DNA of 64,000 bases from Xiphias gladius. Taxonomy: Eukaryota; Chordata; Actinopteri; Istiophoriformes; Xiphiidae. Shown here piece by piece: positions 37,287 through 49,529 of the stretch (its first letter is position 1; the number at the start of each line of letters is the position of its first letter). The stretch is taken from NCBI RefSeq assembly GCF_016859285.1, contig NC_053403.1, forward strand, positions 2,656,448-2,720,447, in the 5' to 3' direction. The notes beneath the pieces were generated by a model. It did not search any database, was not told the origin of the DNA, and saw only the letters and a program-made list of their open reading frames with translations. Both the position numbers and the translations under genes were made by a program.

Positions 37287-37652
37287 ATTTGCACTCCAGG
37301 CCAGCAGGGAGCGACATGTGGCTACGGTGGTGGCAGAAGACCCCCCCCCCCGACCCGACCAGCCCCGGTGCACTGAGCTGGTGCACGGGGGGGAAGACCC
37401 CCACTTGTGACGGCCCCGAGTCCCGCACCCAGAAACCACCTGCTGCAGGTCAGTGTGTGTCCACGGAGGCCGTTCGCTTGCCAGTGGGGGGGGGGGGGGG
37501 GTCACGACATCGCACCACGTGATTTAATGAGGCCGCGCGCCCCGTTAATGCCGGCAACACTTTTTTGTGTCATGTTGCGGGAAAATCGCGACTTCACAGT
37601 TTAAGACATTAAACTCGGTCCGGGTTTTCAGGCCTTTCGGGGAGCGGGGCCT

Positions 37653-37684
<32 letters not shown>
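37653..37684. repeat. (GT)n microsatellite
   Basis: 32 bases of uninterrupted GT. Confidence 0.9.
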
Positions 37685-37686
<2 letters not shown>

Positions 37687-38234
37687 TGGCGGAGCCGCGC
37701 TTTTAGCCGAGCCTCTGCTGCCCCCTGCCGGCCGCGTGGAGTCTGACCTCAGTTCCCGGCGTCGGGTCAAGTTACAGCGACGTCTCAGAAATAACGGAAA
37801 AAGGTCTGAGACCACGACGTGTTGGTTTTTGTGTGTTTGATAAACAAACCGGGCCAAGTAACGGAGGGACGGAGTCACTGCGAGGGACCGAAGGGACAAG
37901 TGGCAGGACACTGAAGCGGGACCCGGGTCGTGTCAGGACGCAAAACCAGGCTGATGGCGCTCGTTTCCCCGAATGAAGATATTTCCAGACGGGATTTAAA
38001 AAAGAGAAGAGCTTGACTAAATCAGTCAAATCATCAAATACCAAAACTCCGAACTGCAGCTCGTTGTCCGAACTCTCCTCCACGCGCCGCGGTCTCGACA
38101 GGGCCGCTCCGCTCCCGTGGAGTCTGGTCTCGATGCACCGGGGACGGTTTTCTGGAACATGCTGTGTATTTACACCTAAAGGTAGACTGTCATTGGCTTT
38201 GCCCGCGGGTTGAGTTTAGAGACGCTCGCTCTCA

Positions 38235-38420
38235 CACGCGCGCACACACACACACACACAGCACTTGTTAGTGGGAGACTGGTTTTTTTTGGTGTCTTTT
38301 CATGGGGTTTGCTGACGGTAAGAAAAATAGAGAAAATCTCCGGACTTGTCCTTTAATTGATAAAATGTTAAATGGGCTGAAACAAGGAAAAAACAAAAAC
38401 CACCAGACTGGTCCTTTAAA
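38235..38420. repeat. (CA)n tract followed by a fragment of the 6820/32590 repeat family
   Basis: CA tract at 38238-38260, then GGGGTTTGCTGACGGTAAG and AAAATAGAGAAAATCTCC. This resembles the right part of the element at 6820-7345. Confidence 0.4.
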
Positions 38421-38606
38421 CTCCAAAGCTCGTGTGTGGGTTTTTTCATCCCTGCGTCGTCTTCCTCCTCCTCCTCCTCCTCCTTTTCTTCCTCTTCACC
38501 TCTTTTATAGCAGCAGGTGACACATTATAACTGTCCCGAAGCTCTGCCCCCCCACACCCCCCCAGCCCGACATCATCCCTCTGAGATGAGCTGTGACCTC
38601 CGACAC

Positions 38607-38720
38607 CAACACACACACACTTACACTCTTCCCCTCCCACCCCGACCCGCCCCAAAGGCGCGCACACACACACGCACACACACTGGGTGTGTGTGTGTGT
38701 GTATGTGTGTTGGGGGGGGG
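38607..38720. repeat. palindromic (CA)n-(GT)n microsatellite
   Basis: A CA tract (about 38664-38684) is followed, after CTGGG, by a GT tract (38686-38709), so the two arms are complementary and could fold into a hairpin. An earlier CA tract lies at 38609-38620. Confidence 0.85.
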
Positions 38721-39967
38721 TCTTTCTTTCCTTTCCTTGTCTCAACACAGTGAATGGCTGGTTCTTCCTGTGCCCAGTGAAGTCGTGTCCTGCTGCTGAG
38801 ACGTTCAGTGGCGTGTAAAAGGGAACTCCGATGTTCAGCCTGACGACACTGAAAACCACAAACTGACCGGCAGACTTGAGTCTCCAAGGTGAAACCGGCT
38901 CCGCACCTGCACCCGGCCGATGCTGTTAATGAGCATCAGACACGTTGCACTTTTCAAAAGTCCCGCTCAGGCGATGGGATATTTATCGATCCTGCCGCCG
39001 CCGCCGCTCACCGGAGAACAAGGGATCGGTTCTGTGCTCGGACACGTTCACCGAGCTCATTCAAAACCCGACCCTGATCCGGCAGCAGCGCGAGAGCCCG
39101 TTACGGAGAACCTTGGCACGCGGAACTGCCACGGGGGGAACCCCGACCTTATAGTGTCCCGCCGCCTGACTGAGACCTCGGTAATGACGTCGAATCCCCC
39201 CCGGAAGTCGTAGCTTGGGGTTCCTGCGCACGGAGCCACCGCGGGAACCCAGAGACCGTCAGCTGAAAGGAGCAACTTTTTTATTTTTATTTTTTTGCAG
39301 AGCTTTAGATGAGAAGATCAAACCCACATTTCCCCTTTCGATGGGGAGATGTGGTGTCAGTCCTCTCCGCGAACTCTTCCCCCAGATATCGAACTTTTAA
39401 GATTGACCCCCCCCCAAAAAAAAAAAAATACACCATGTGAGATTAATTTCAGGCGGAACAACGAAGGACTTCACCTTTTTAAATGTCTGATCAAGTCACT
39501 TTCTACATCGAGCCTTTAGTGTCTGTTCTCACGATCCCACACGAGTGTAGGACCCCGTGGTTCCCTTTTAAAACGGGGGCAATATTTACCTCGTGGCCCC
39601 CTGCTCCCATGGCCACGGGTTACCCCCCCCCCCTCTCAGATTGTTTCTTTTTGAGGATTTTATGGGACCTGCAAAATGTTAAAAATATCCAGCTATTTTA
39701 CCTGACCCCCCCCCCCCCAAGTTGGCTTTAAAGTTTATAGCGACTATAACATCAGTGAATATTGTCCAAGTCCATCTACAGGCTGGATAATGAAGCCAGA
39801 AAACGCCCCCAACATGCACGAAACCATTCACAAAATGTAAATTATTGATTTAAAACAAACCCCCCCCCAAATGTCGCGCGAAGAAACGCGTGTTCGCGTC
39901 AGGGCGACCGCGGCTCTGAGCCGCTTCGCTGCGGGACGAAATGAAACCGCTCACACCTGCTCCGACC
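38721..39967. other. intergenic DNA 3' of nkx2.2
   Basis: GC-rich with several C runs (39406-39414, 39622-39633, 39707-39717). No gene or known repeat recognised. Confidence 0.4.
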
Positions 39968-40593
39968 TTTATTCACCGTCATAAATATCCAGCTTATTAC
40001 AAAACAGCTCACGTCCACATTATAAATAGATTTAGAAAACACGGGCAAAAACGTCCTGCGGCGGGAGAAGGCGACTCTTCCGCAGCGACACACAACGAAA
40101 ACGGCAACAAGTAGAAAAATCACAGAGTTCCCAGTCACAGATGGAGCGAACCGGACTTTCGGTTGCACCGGTTTTACGAACAGTTCGACTCCAGTCCCTC
40201 TGTCCGGGTGTTCGACGACAAGCAGCGCGGGAAGAGCGTGTGTTTTTCTGGAGAAGGATGAAAATGAAAATCAGCAGATTTTCCATATGAGAGAAAAACA
40301 TTCCCTTTTTTTTTTTTAGGGGAATTCGCCTTTAAACGAGTAAATGGTCTGAAAACTGGTCTTGTGAACCAGAAGAGGCTGAAAACTAAATCAGAGAATC
40401 GACAGTTTTAAAGGGAAAGGGACACACGTGAAATGTGCCAAACTCCATTCAGAAAAAGGCAGAATTTTCTCGGTCTTTGAACAGTGTCACTAATCGTTTT
40501 TGTTTTGGGGTTTTTTTTTTCGTTTTTTTGTCTAAGGCCCAACACCAGCTTATAGCCTGGACCCTTTTAGTACTTTTGAGTCTTGGTCCGGCT
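39968..40593 (-). other. nkx2.2: nkx2.2 3' UTR with polyadenylation signal
   Basis: Downstream of the TGA at 40596-40594. The first minus-strand AATAAA is at 39973-39968 (in the context TGAATAAAGG), about 620 bases after the stop, which would be a normal 3' UTR length. Confidence 0.5.
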
Positions 40594-41141
40594 TCACCAG
40601 CTCCAGTGGTACATGTGCGCCAGCTGCTGCACCCCCGGGTGATGCTGGGGCAGCCCGGGGTGCTCCGGTCCGTAGGCGGGGTGCAGCAGAGGGGAGTAGG
40701 CACACAGAGGCAGGGTCAGGCCGGACCTGAAGGGCGCCTCCAGGTCCTGCGCTAGGATCCGGTCGCAGGGCTTCCCGTCCCGCACCAGGACCGGGATGGC
40801 GACCCGGCGAGCCGGCAGCAGCTGCAGCGCCTCCAGGCTGCGCTCGGCCCGGGCGCGCTTCATCTTGTAGCGGTGGTTCTGGAACCAGATCTTGACCTGG
40901 TTCGGGGTGAGGCGGATCATCCCGGCCAGGTGCTCCCTCTCCGGGGCGGACAGGTAGCGCTGCTGCCGGAAGCGGCGCTCCAGCTCGAAGGTCTGCGCCT
41001 TGGAGAACAGCACCCGCCGCTTCCTGCCGCGGCCCTTCTGCGCCTCTCCGCCCGCTGGGTCCCGCTCTGCATCCGGGGTCTTGTCCGCGGAGAGCCCGGG
41101 GAATTTCGGCTCGGTGCGGGACTTTAAGGAGAGGCCGTGTA
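40594..41141 (-). CDS. nkx2.2: nkx2.2 exon 2 (homeobox and NK2-SD exon)
   Basis: Encodes the final 181 residues. The homeodomain has [20 protein letters not shown], with Asn in QNQ-type position where mammals have Thr (TPTQVK). The 3' half [20 protein letters not shown] aligns in form to mammalian KAQDLAAATFQAGIPFSAY, which confirms Nkx2.2 rather than Nkx2.8/2.9. Confidence 0.93.
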
Positions 41142-42154
41142 CTGCAGGGCGAGATGACAAGTAATCTGATTACTCTCTGAACGCCACAGAAACAGACTGT
41201 GGAGCTCAAAGAAACTTCCACCACAAGTCATTTCTTTCACAAGAATCTTTTCCACAGACTTCAATTTACTTTTACATTTTTTTAAAGCTACAACAAACAA
41301 TCCCAGCCCAGATGTTTCCCTTACGCCCCAGAAAACCAGCTCCGCGCCATGCGGAACTCCCTTCGCAAAAAGACCGTTTTTAGGTTCGACGCGCGTCCGG
41401 ATGGTTGGACAGCTCCCCCCCCGGCTCTCGTCCTTCAGACAGGACAGAAGCGAAACATCAGCAGCCGTTTGGAACCGTGCGACCGAGTTTACCGGTTAAC
41501 GTCAACCACGAGGCGATTGTTTAATTCGCAGAAGGGGGAGAGCACCGCGTAAATCGTCGCACCGCGAGGGAGACGGGGAGACGGCATCCAGTTACGCGCA
41601 GGGGGGCGCGGGGGTTGCGAGGCTGTCCGGGCAGAAGTGAAGACCGTCCGGATGATCGGGGGTCATTTTCACGACCTCACTGATGAAACTGAAGAGGCCT
41701 TTACCGGACGTCTGAAGTCGACGTCGACGGTTTGGCGGATTAACAGAGTTTTGTAGCGATCGCCTGCTCGTGCTCAATTACGCACGAGCAGGAGAGCGTC
41801 GGATTCAACGTAGTCGGAGCCAGAAATGAGATCAAATGAATGAGCGTAATAAGTTTTACATTTTTACGTTTAAAGAAAAAAGCAAACCCCCCAAATCTCC
41901 CCACATGAGAAGTGCAGGTTACCGGGTCCGCGGCTCCACCTGCCGAGGCTCCCGACGCCGCGCTCACACAGATCCCGGCCGCAAAGCTCCAACTCCTGCG
42001 GGTTTCCCGAGCCGGAGCCCTCCGCGGATGCCTCCTCGGCGTCGTCCTCCTCCGCCCCCTCGGTCCCGGAGCCGCCGCGTCCCCCCGTCGTGTCGGGGAG
42101 ATCCAGGATGTCCCGCACGGAGAATCCCGTTTTTGTGCTGGTGCCAAAGGACAT
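40594..42154 (-). CDS. nkx2.2: NK2-class homeodomain transcription factor Nkx2.2, two exons, 259 aa
   Basis: Nuclear homeodomain repressor/activator acting downstream of Hedgehog in ventral neural tube, oligodendrocyte and pancreatic endocrine fate. Exon 1 is 42154-41923 (donor GGTAAC), exon 2 is 41141-40594 (acceptor CCTGCAG; stop TGA). The split codon gives Val: ...[16 protein letters not shown]. The start [22 protein letters not shown] carries the Groucho-binding TN motif identical in form to Nkx2.2. The homeodomain lies at about 116-175 ([35 protein letters not shown]). The NK2-specific domain [15 protein letters not shown] is intact at about 191-205. The end is MYHWSW where mammals have QQWTW. 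At 259 aa it is slightly shorter than human (273). The linker and tail are divergent, fitting a fast-evolving teleost copy (nkx2.2b-like, not proven). Confidence 0.93.
41923..42154 (-). CDS. nkx2.2: nkx2.2 exon 1
   Basis: 77 codons plus one base. It holds the TN motif, a long acidic Glu/Asp/Ser stretch and a short RW...HGL remnant. The mammalian segment between the acidic region and RW (KNPFYDSSDNPYT) is missing or unrecognisable. An alternative donor GTGGAG lies 18 bases upstream, but the frame to exon 2 and the HGL motif favour 41923. The 781-base intron (41142-41922) has no recognised element. Confidence 0.85.
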
Positions 42155-43520
42155 GAGCGCCGGGGTGGCGGGGGTCGGGGTGGGGCGGGGTGGGGACGAG
42201 GGTAGAGGCAGGAAAAGTTCCAGGTTTGTGTCGGCGACGAAGCGCCGGCTGCAGCCCGTTAGAGAGGAGCGGACAGTGGAGGGTCCGCGTCCATGAATGC
42301 CGTTAAATGGAGCGGGAGCCCGGAGCTGCGCGGGCCGACCGGAGAGGGTTCAACAGCATGAAAAATACATGAGGGGAAGACATTAAGAGTGTGTGTCCTC
42401 CGTCCCTTTTTAACGACCTGCGCGTGTGCGTGTGTGTGTGAGAGAGAGAGAGGCGTTAAAAGGGACGCAGGCGGGTCCCGGGAATCAAGTGGACGAGGGT
42501 GTGAAGAAGAAGAAGAAGAAAAAAAAAGATGTTCAGGGAGGAGATGAATGTGTAATGATGGAGGCTCAGGAGAAAAAAAAAAAGGAAAGAGTCATTTCCA
42601 TCCATCGGCCACTGATCCGCCTCCTGACCGCGTGTTTACCGAAGAACCGGAGCCTCCGGAGTTTCTAAAAAAAAAAAACCCGAGAAGGAAAAACTCACCG
42701 AGACTCGACACGTTTATCGGCATCAATAGTATTTATTGGTCCCGCGCGACACACGTCGGATGAGACCTGCTCGTTGAAAACAGAAACACTCCGCTCGCAA
42801 TAGACCGGACGAGACACCTGCGGCCGGAGGAACCGTGAAGGGCTCGTTACGGAGAACCGAACCCCGGAACAAACGGCCTCGTTTGCAGATGCGGTTTTAG
42901 GGTCAAATACACAGTTAAGCTCGTGAGGAAGAAAGACCAGTGGGCCCCCCCCAGAGGTTCACATTAAAACGAATGACAACGGGGGGAAAACTCCAGAGGA
43001 TGCGGCCTCCGAGTCTCCGGCCCAACAAATGCAGGAGAGTCCAGGTCCCTCGTGTAATTAAAGGTTTCAAAACGCTGAAATGTTGAACGCAACCATCTGC
43101 AGTCACACAAAAAACTGACTTTTTTTTTTATTTTATTTTTATTTTTCTAGCAGGTCCAAACTGCCTTGAGAAATCACTACATTTAAGGTGATTGTCGTGG
43201 CTCAAACGGCGTCTCGGCGCGTTTCCGTGTTTGTTGTGGGGATTAACTGAGGATGAGGAGGCGCAGTGTTTTCGCTCCGGCTGATGGACTGACTCCGAGT
43301 GCGTCAGCCCGGTAATCTCTCTAACCACTGTCATCCCTCCGCAATTCGTCGCGTCCTGGTGTCGCGCTGCCGTTTCGCTGCCATATTATCTCTGATTCGA
43401 GAGGCCGGTTGAGCCGCAAACCGAACAAACTCCGGCCTTTTCATTTCACGACGTTTGGGGGGGAAACGTCTTGTTTTAAGATGGACACCGAGATGGTTTC
43501 ATCTGTGTGTCTGGTGTTTT
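42155..43520. other. upstream region of nkx2.2
   Basis: The 5' flank, GC- and CpG-rich to about 42480, with a (GT)/(GA) patch at 42421-42452 and A-rich runs. The block 43165-43400 is non-repetitive, with GATTAACTGAGG and CCATATTATCTCTGATTCG, and might be regulatory. No promoter element is firm. Confidence 0.4.
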
Positions 43521-43605
43521 GTGAGTGTGTGTGTGTGTATGACCGTGTAAACACACACACACACACACACGTACACAGATTGCCTTTTTTTTTTTTTTTT
43601 TTTTT
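43521..43605. repeat. palindromic (GT)n-(AC)n microsatellite plus poly-T
   Basis: A GT tract (43525-43538) and an AC tract (43550-43570) are separated by ATGACCGTGTAA; the arms are complementary. A T22-like run follows. Confidence 0.85.
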
Positions 43606-44624
43606 TGACTGGGGGCTGCAAAATGAACTTCAGCCGGACGCCCCGCACACATCTGTTGCATCTGCATTGCTTGTCTGCACGTAACGGCGTCTACCTGCAA
43701 GGTCCCTGGTAGGTAAGTAGCAGGGAGAGGCGGCGAGTCCGGGACGGGATCAGGGGGGGGCGGCCAGCCCGGCTCGGTCCACACTGGCAGCCCCGAAGCT
43801 CACCGGTTAACGTGCGGGTCGTTTTGTTTGTTTTAATCCGTGCACGAGCAGAACAGTGTCGTTCTGTGCAGCGTCTCCGGCTGTAGTGTAGGTTCACAGG
43901 TGCAGCGGCGTGGAGCATAAATCTGCCCCCCCCCATTCGAGGTCCACCCAAAGTCCTCGTCCTCAGCATCCGCACTGCTACCGGGTCTGCTAGGCCACTG
44001 CAGGACTGGACTGAGCCGTCGGTGTCTCTCAGAGGGGACGAGGCTCTAACGTCGTTTTAGGTTCAAAAACGGTCAAAGTATCAGCTCAGCTAACAGTGAT
44101 AATTTACTTACGATGCTAATAATGTCAAATTGCAGAAGAAAGAAAAAAACCCACTTGTAATTCCAGGATTTTCGGGGACCCGGGTACCTAGGGTCCATCC
44201 CCAAGACCGGCCCTGCTGTGCTTGGCACGACATGGCTCAGGTGATTCGTTGGAACAAATGAGCAGGACGGAGCAACATTTAGCAGCTGAGAGCAGGGATG
44301 CAGCTCTTAAAGCGCCTAGATGGAGTTTTCCAGCGGCTCCTCTGTGCAGCTCTGTTGTTCTGCAGCTGCAGGTTTGGGTTTTGGTCTCTGGCACAGTCAC
44401 CGCGGCACCGAACCTGGCGACCCCGGACGTGAGGACGAGGCCTCAGGGAGCTGCACCCAGTCACTGCTCCCTCCGGGAATAGCTCCGGCAGGCGGCTCCT
44501 CCTGTGGCCCCGGCTGTTGTCTTTACATTTCCGGGTCGTGCGTTGGATGAAACAAACCGGATGAAACACGGTGGTCAGTGAGTTTTAGTGGTGCTGCTAG
44601 GTGTGTGTGTGGAGAGAACCGGGC

Positions 44625-44690
44625 TAGCGGTTTGCACCGGTTTCCAGTCTTTATGCTAAGCTAAGCTAACCACACCCTGAGTCACACGAG
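44625..44690 (-). repeat. fragment of a GCTAAGCTAAGCTAACC fish repeat
   Basis: GGGCTAGCGGTTTGCACCGG then TTTCCAGTCTTTATGCTAAG and CTAAGCTAACC. The reverse-oriented family member is at 59765-59885 (TTAGCTTAGCATAGAGGCTA). Common in percomorph genomes as I remember it. Confidence 0.5.
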
Positions 44691-45039
44691 ACCGATACCT
44701 TCTCCCAGAAAGCGGCCAAACCAAACCCGGGCCACGGAGGAGGCGGAGTGGAGGACCGTGTTTTGCTCTCGGGCTCGAAGGGTTTGTTTCGGCGCTGAGC
44801 TTGTTACAGGCAGTTCTCTACACATTCTCCACTCAACCAGTCACCGACAGTTGATCGACGGCTAATCTGAGACTCGCTAAACGAGCGAAAAACTCTGGTC
44901 CCAGTCGCTTCAGGGCGGAGATTTGCCGGTTTTCTCTCGGAGGTTTTGTCTGCGGTCGATCAAACCTAACAAACACGGTGAAGGGACCAAAGGTGACAGC
45001 TGGTCGTTGTTTTCCACATTTTATCGATGAAATAAGTTT

Positions 45040-45270
45040 AGAGCCGCAGCAACTAGTCCATTAATCGATTAATCGGGAACAAAGTTCAGTTCTTCTAATC
45101 AATTAATCGCTCAACCACAAGCACAATTGTCGTACATGTGATGAAGAAACAGCGAGGGACATTCTTCACCGTTTCCTGGTGTTTTTACACCAAAAGATTA
45201 ATTGATTAATCAAGAAAAGGAAGCAGCAGATTCATCGATGATAAAATAATCATTAGTTGCAGCCCTAAGA
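45040..45270 (+). repeat. MITE-like repeat, GGGCTGCAACT family, complete short copy
   Basis: The left end GAGCCGCAGCAACTAGTCC and right end AATAATCATTAGTTGCAGCCCT are inverted relative to each other. Inside are ATTAATCGATTAATCGGG and AGATTAATTGATTAATC. About 230 bases, non-coding. Confidence 0.6.
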
Positions 45271-45532
45271 CAAATAGTGGATAAAGAAAATAATGGTTAT
45301 TTGTGAATGTTCCATCTTCCATGTGTCTTGTCTCGTGTTCTTAATAATCTTAGTTGTAGCAGAATGGACATAAAATCAGTGCAAAAAACCAGTCGCTCCC
45401 CAACCAGACTCCCTTTGGATTTTTGTTGTTTTTTTGGTCCATCTCTAGGAGGCAGGGTTTCTATGTCTGGTTGAGTTTTGGTTTCCAGTTTGCTGTGTGT
45501 CTGTGTGATGTGTGTGACAATGAGTTGAGCTC

Positions 45533-45586
45533 GCTCTTTCTCTCTCTCTCTGTGTGTGTGTGTGTGTGCGTGTGTGTGTGTGTGTT
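45533..45586. repeat. (CT)n(GT)n microsatellite
   Basis: TCTCTCTCTCTC followed by GT repeats with one GC interruption. Confidence 0.9.
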
Positions 45587-45707
45587 GGATCCTGCTGGGT
45601 GGTCGAACTCTGCAAACAAACACACGACTAGCCGACGGCCACAAAGACGTGCAGCCTCCACATTTATCCCATTTATTCCCCCTGAACACTTTATAATGAC
45701 CCGACTG

Positions 45708-45708
<1 letters not shown>

Positions 45709-45739
<31 letters not shown>

Positions 45740-45838
45740 CTGGGAATACATGTGAGGCTACTGGGAGTTGTCATGGTATTCAGACTTCAATAGACTGTCT
45801 TCTATATTCATGACCACACACACACACACACACACACA
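45709..45838. repeat. two (CA)n microsatellites
   Basis: CA tracts at 45709-45735 and 45814-45838, separated by about 80 bases. The upstream GT tract at 45551-45586 is complementary to them. Confidence 0.9.
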
Positions 45839-45879
45839 AAGCAGTTTAGCCCATTTCCACTGGTCGACATCTACACGAT

Positions 45880-46300
45880 TTAAACAAAATTAACGGAATA
45901 AAACTTGAAAATAATTTTACTTAATTAACTTAATAAATTTGTCTTGAAACACAGAACCAACCTAATAACATTATGGATTTACAAAATGTAATAAATTAGA
46001 ATAAAAACATATTAATTTGATTTAATTTAAATATGAAAACAAAGATTTTAATGAAATAAGATAAAATAAATTGAAAATAAATAGAAAGAAAATAGAATAT
46101 ACAAAAACTAGGATACCAAAAATAAATTAAGAGAAAATGAAAATTAAAGGAAACTACTAAGAGAAAATTAATAAAAGAAATGAAAATGTAATATAACAAA
46201 AAAGAAAATAACACATTTAACCGAAAGCAGACTAAAATAAAAATGGCATAAAAAATGTAAAAGATCAAATAAAAAAGTTAAATCAAATGAAAGTGTTATC
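45880..46300. repeat. AT-rich low-complexity tract
   Basis: About 420 bases dominated by AAATAAA, AAAATTAA and GAAAAT units with very few C or G. No coding or repeat-family signature. Confidence 0.7.
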
Positions 46301-49300
46301 GACGGGACCCAGATTCAGTTGCAAAGACTCCGTTTTATTCCGGTCAGAAACAAGTGGTTTTGGTTTTGTGTCCTTCAGGATCCGGTCTCTGCTGAAGTCT
46401 TGAAGTTGCTTTGGCCGAGCAGCTTCCTCCTTTTCAGATTTATAGTCTGTTTTATATAAATTTCATCGAAGAAATGCATTTTCCTGTTCTCACCGTGGGC
46501 ACAGTCACAGCCTCCGGAGTGAAACCCCCTTCAAAACCTGTTCTCTGGGCTCTGTTTCCCCTCCTCAGAGTTTCCTTTTCAGGGCCCCCCCCCCCCACTG
46601 TGTCTCAGTCATCGCACCCGTGGACCGGCACCAGCTCCCACACTCCAGGCCGAAAAGAACGGGTGGACAGAGAGGTGGAGACGCACCTCCCGGGACTGCT
46701 CGGTGGATTAAAAAGGGGGGTCTCCCCGTCCGGTGACGCGGCCGAGGACCAAATCGGGGTCCCCCGGAAACCGAGGTGTCCTAAAAGCGCTGAACCGGAT
46801 CTCGGTCCCCGCAGATCACCACCCTTTAATCTGAGAAAATGGCAGCTTTAACCAGACTCGGCTCCGTCCACCTGTCGGCCCACCTGACCCCCTGCTCAAC
46901 CCTGAGCTCAGACTGCCCCCTGCTGTCTGAGCGGGGAACTGCGGCTCAACGCGGATTTTAAAAACGGCAACAACACACGGCTCCAGCAGCAGGTCGTGTG
47001 GGTGTGGATTTTTACAACTTCTCTCTGAGGCCGAAAACCATAAACAAACAGTGTAAAGACATTGTGAGAGAGAAGTCGAAGAAAATGTCCGAACAGAACA
47101 AAATATGTGCGGAAATCAGATTTTTCTGTTTTGTTGGTTTGGATTTTCTACCAAAAAAAAAATAAAATAAAAACTGGAGGCGGCTTCGAGTTTTATTGTG
47201 GATCATAACCAGACTACTTATGATGCCTTGGTTCTTATTTTATTTTGAAAATGTTGGCAGGAAATTGTGTGTGCAATCACCCAAAAATGACAATTTCACA
47301 TTCTGTCACTTCTCCGATTAAAATGAGTGTTTTCTTTTCTTTTCTATAATGAATTATAAAATTTAGCAGGTCCATTATTCTCTAATTTTACTGAACATTT
47401 CATGAAAATTATAAATAAAATAAAAAACCACATGTAAAAACACAGAAAAGGTTGATTTTTTTGTTTGTTTGTTTGTTTTTTTTAGAAAAAGTTTTCCTGA
47501 GGAATTTCTGATCCACTTGCTCCCAGATAAACGTTTTATCCATCCGTGATTTATGATCGGAAACTTTATTCTCCGGTTGTCGGATCGTTTGCTCACCTGT
47601 CGACCAACTTTCCCTCTTCACGTGATCAGGTGACCTGAGCGCACGCTCGGCAAATGAGACGTTGACTGGAATCGGCCGACCGGAAGTTCACGGACCGAAC
47701 CGCCTTGAATGACCCGATCGGTGCCAAATACCGGGGAGCTGTGGAGAAGTGACCGGCCCGTAAATCGACCGACGTGTTTCCTCCGCATCCAAAAGTTTCC
47801 GGCCAGGGGGGAAACTGTAATGCGCGGAACCGTCCAGCAGGAGGCACCGCTGCGCTAAGAATGAGCCGGGAGGTCTCCGGATGAGAGGGCGCCAGTGGAT
47901 AGTTTCAGTAGATGTTGGGTCGAGGAAACAAGTCCCGACCCGCCTGTCTCCGTGTGACCCCAGAGACCGAAAAGGGGGCTGGTTTTCGAGGGATCTCCTT
48001 TGGGTCGGGATCCCCACGAAAGCTGATTCACCAGAAGCAGGCGGCAGAAGTGCAGAGTTATTCCTAGAAAAAGAAGAAGAAGAAGAGAGGAAAGACCCGT
48101 ATGTTGGCGTTAGTCTGACTGAAACGCCAACAGGCCCCAACGTCAGCGGGTCACCTGGTTCCTGGAAAGCGACTGGCGTTTCCCGATACCCGAGTTTCTG
48201 GGTCGTGGCGTTTCCCTCGATGGGCGACGGGCAAAGTCCCTGTCCAGGCTCCACGTGGAACTACCACGCGGCGCTTATTCCAGCGACTCACCAGTTTTTA
48301 TTCCCCCGCAGGTTTCCCGTCGCCACGAGACGCGGACGATGAGCCCCCGGTGCCGGGTGTGAACGTCCTCCTCGATCGTTCTCCGGCCGTCCAGGGGGCC
48401 GAGAGACGGGAGCGGTCCCGACGACCGGGCAGGTCGTAGGCACGTCTTCCGGGGTTTGTCAGACTTCTTCAGAGGAGGAAATGAAAGTAAACCACAAACG
48501 TCCGTCACGGTTCCCAGAACCGCCTCGGCTGCAGCTTTGGCCCGGTGCACTTCCTGTCGCCGGGCTCCTGTGCAATGCGGGCGGTGGCCCACACTTCAGG
48601 AGTCCACTCGCTGTTTTACCTCCACACGACGAGGTCGAGATAGGCTGATGGATCAATCAGTCGCACCTGTTTCTGACTACATCCGTCGCTTAGCCTGGGT
48701 GTGTCCTCGCGTTCCTGGACCTCCGCTGTCAACCTGGTGCATGGGCCGAGGTTGGTCGAGGCGCCCCTCCCCTCTCCCGGGGCCTGTGGCTCCGACTGAA
48801 ACTACTAATATTTCTCATTAGAAGGTGGCAGAGCTCGGTTAAAAGTGACGAAAGCACCAGAAGAAAGTGAATGTGAAGAAACACAAAACCCTCACGGAGA
48901 CGCAAGATGAACTAAGAGACGCAACGCGACCAGAAAGAGACAAAAGGTGACAGCAAAGAGACAAAAAGAGACAAAAGGTGACAGCAAAGAGACGCTAAAC
49001 ATCCACAAAGAGACAAAATGCACAGTGACAGGGAACAACCACAAGGAGACACGAAGCAACTCCAGCAGATGTCGCTCCGTCTCTCTGACCCCTCGTCCTT
49101 CACTTCCTGCTTTCTGTCCCAACTTTCCCGCCCTTCTCCCCGACTACGTCTCAGTCTCGACAGGTGGTGTTCAGGTGCCGGAGCTGACACCCCGAGCGTA
49201 TTTCTCTTCAAACCTGTAATTTCTGCCCTTCCAGAGATCAGTGGACGCTGCTCCCGGATCTCTCCGTGCGTCCCTGAAGCAGCTGCGGACGTAGCAGCTG

Positions 49301-49500
49301 ACGGGGGGCTGCATCCGCCAAGCGTAGCCTTACGGAACCGCAAGGGACCGGGTTTAGTCCGTCCACCAAGACTGTGCTCTGTGCGAACATGTTGACCTCC
49401 AGAGGGAGGGCAAGCGCAGCTTTAAACGCACCAAAGAGCCCTTCAGGAACCCCTCGTTCTTCCGGGCGCCAAGAGTGATGCTCCTGCTCTGCACACAGGA
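46301..49500. other. intergenic DNA upstream of pax1
   Basis: Mixed composition. Open frames at 47688-48254 (-) and 47881-48342 (+) overlap on opposite strands in GC-rich DNA and resemble no known protein. The stretch 48930-49060 has AAGAGACAAAAGG-type repeats. I see no gene here before the pax1 5' exon. Confidence 0.45.
48930..49055. repeat. degenerate tandem repeat (AAAGAGACAAAAGGTGACAG units)
   Basis: AAAGAGACAAAAGGTGACAG occurs twice with intervening CAAAGAGAC units, then degrades (ACCACAAGGAGACACG). Simple purine-rich satellite-like DNA. Confidence 0.6.
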
Positions 49501-49529
49501 AGTGATGACATGATTTCCAGCCAGAGGAC

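Noticed and set aside
40550-41224. 224-codon minus-strand frame overlapping nkx2.2 exon 2 in another frame
   Set aside because: A proline/alanine/glycine-rich shadow of the homeobox exon.
47688-48342. Overlapping 188- and 153-codon frames on opposite strands
   Set aside because: GC-rich intergenic DNA. Neither resembles a protein, neither has splice context, and neither fits the syntenic map.
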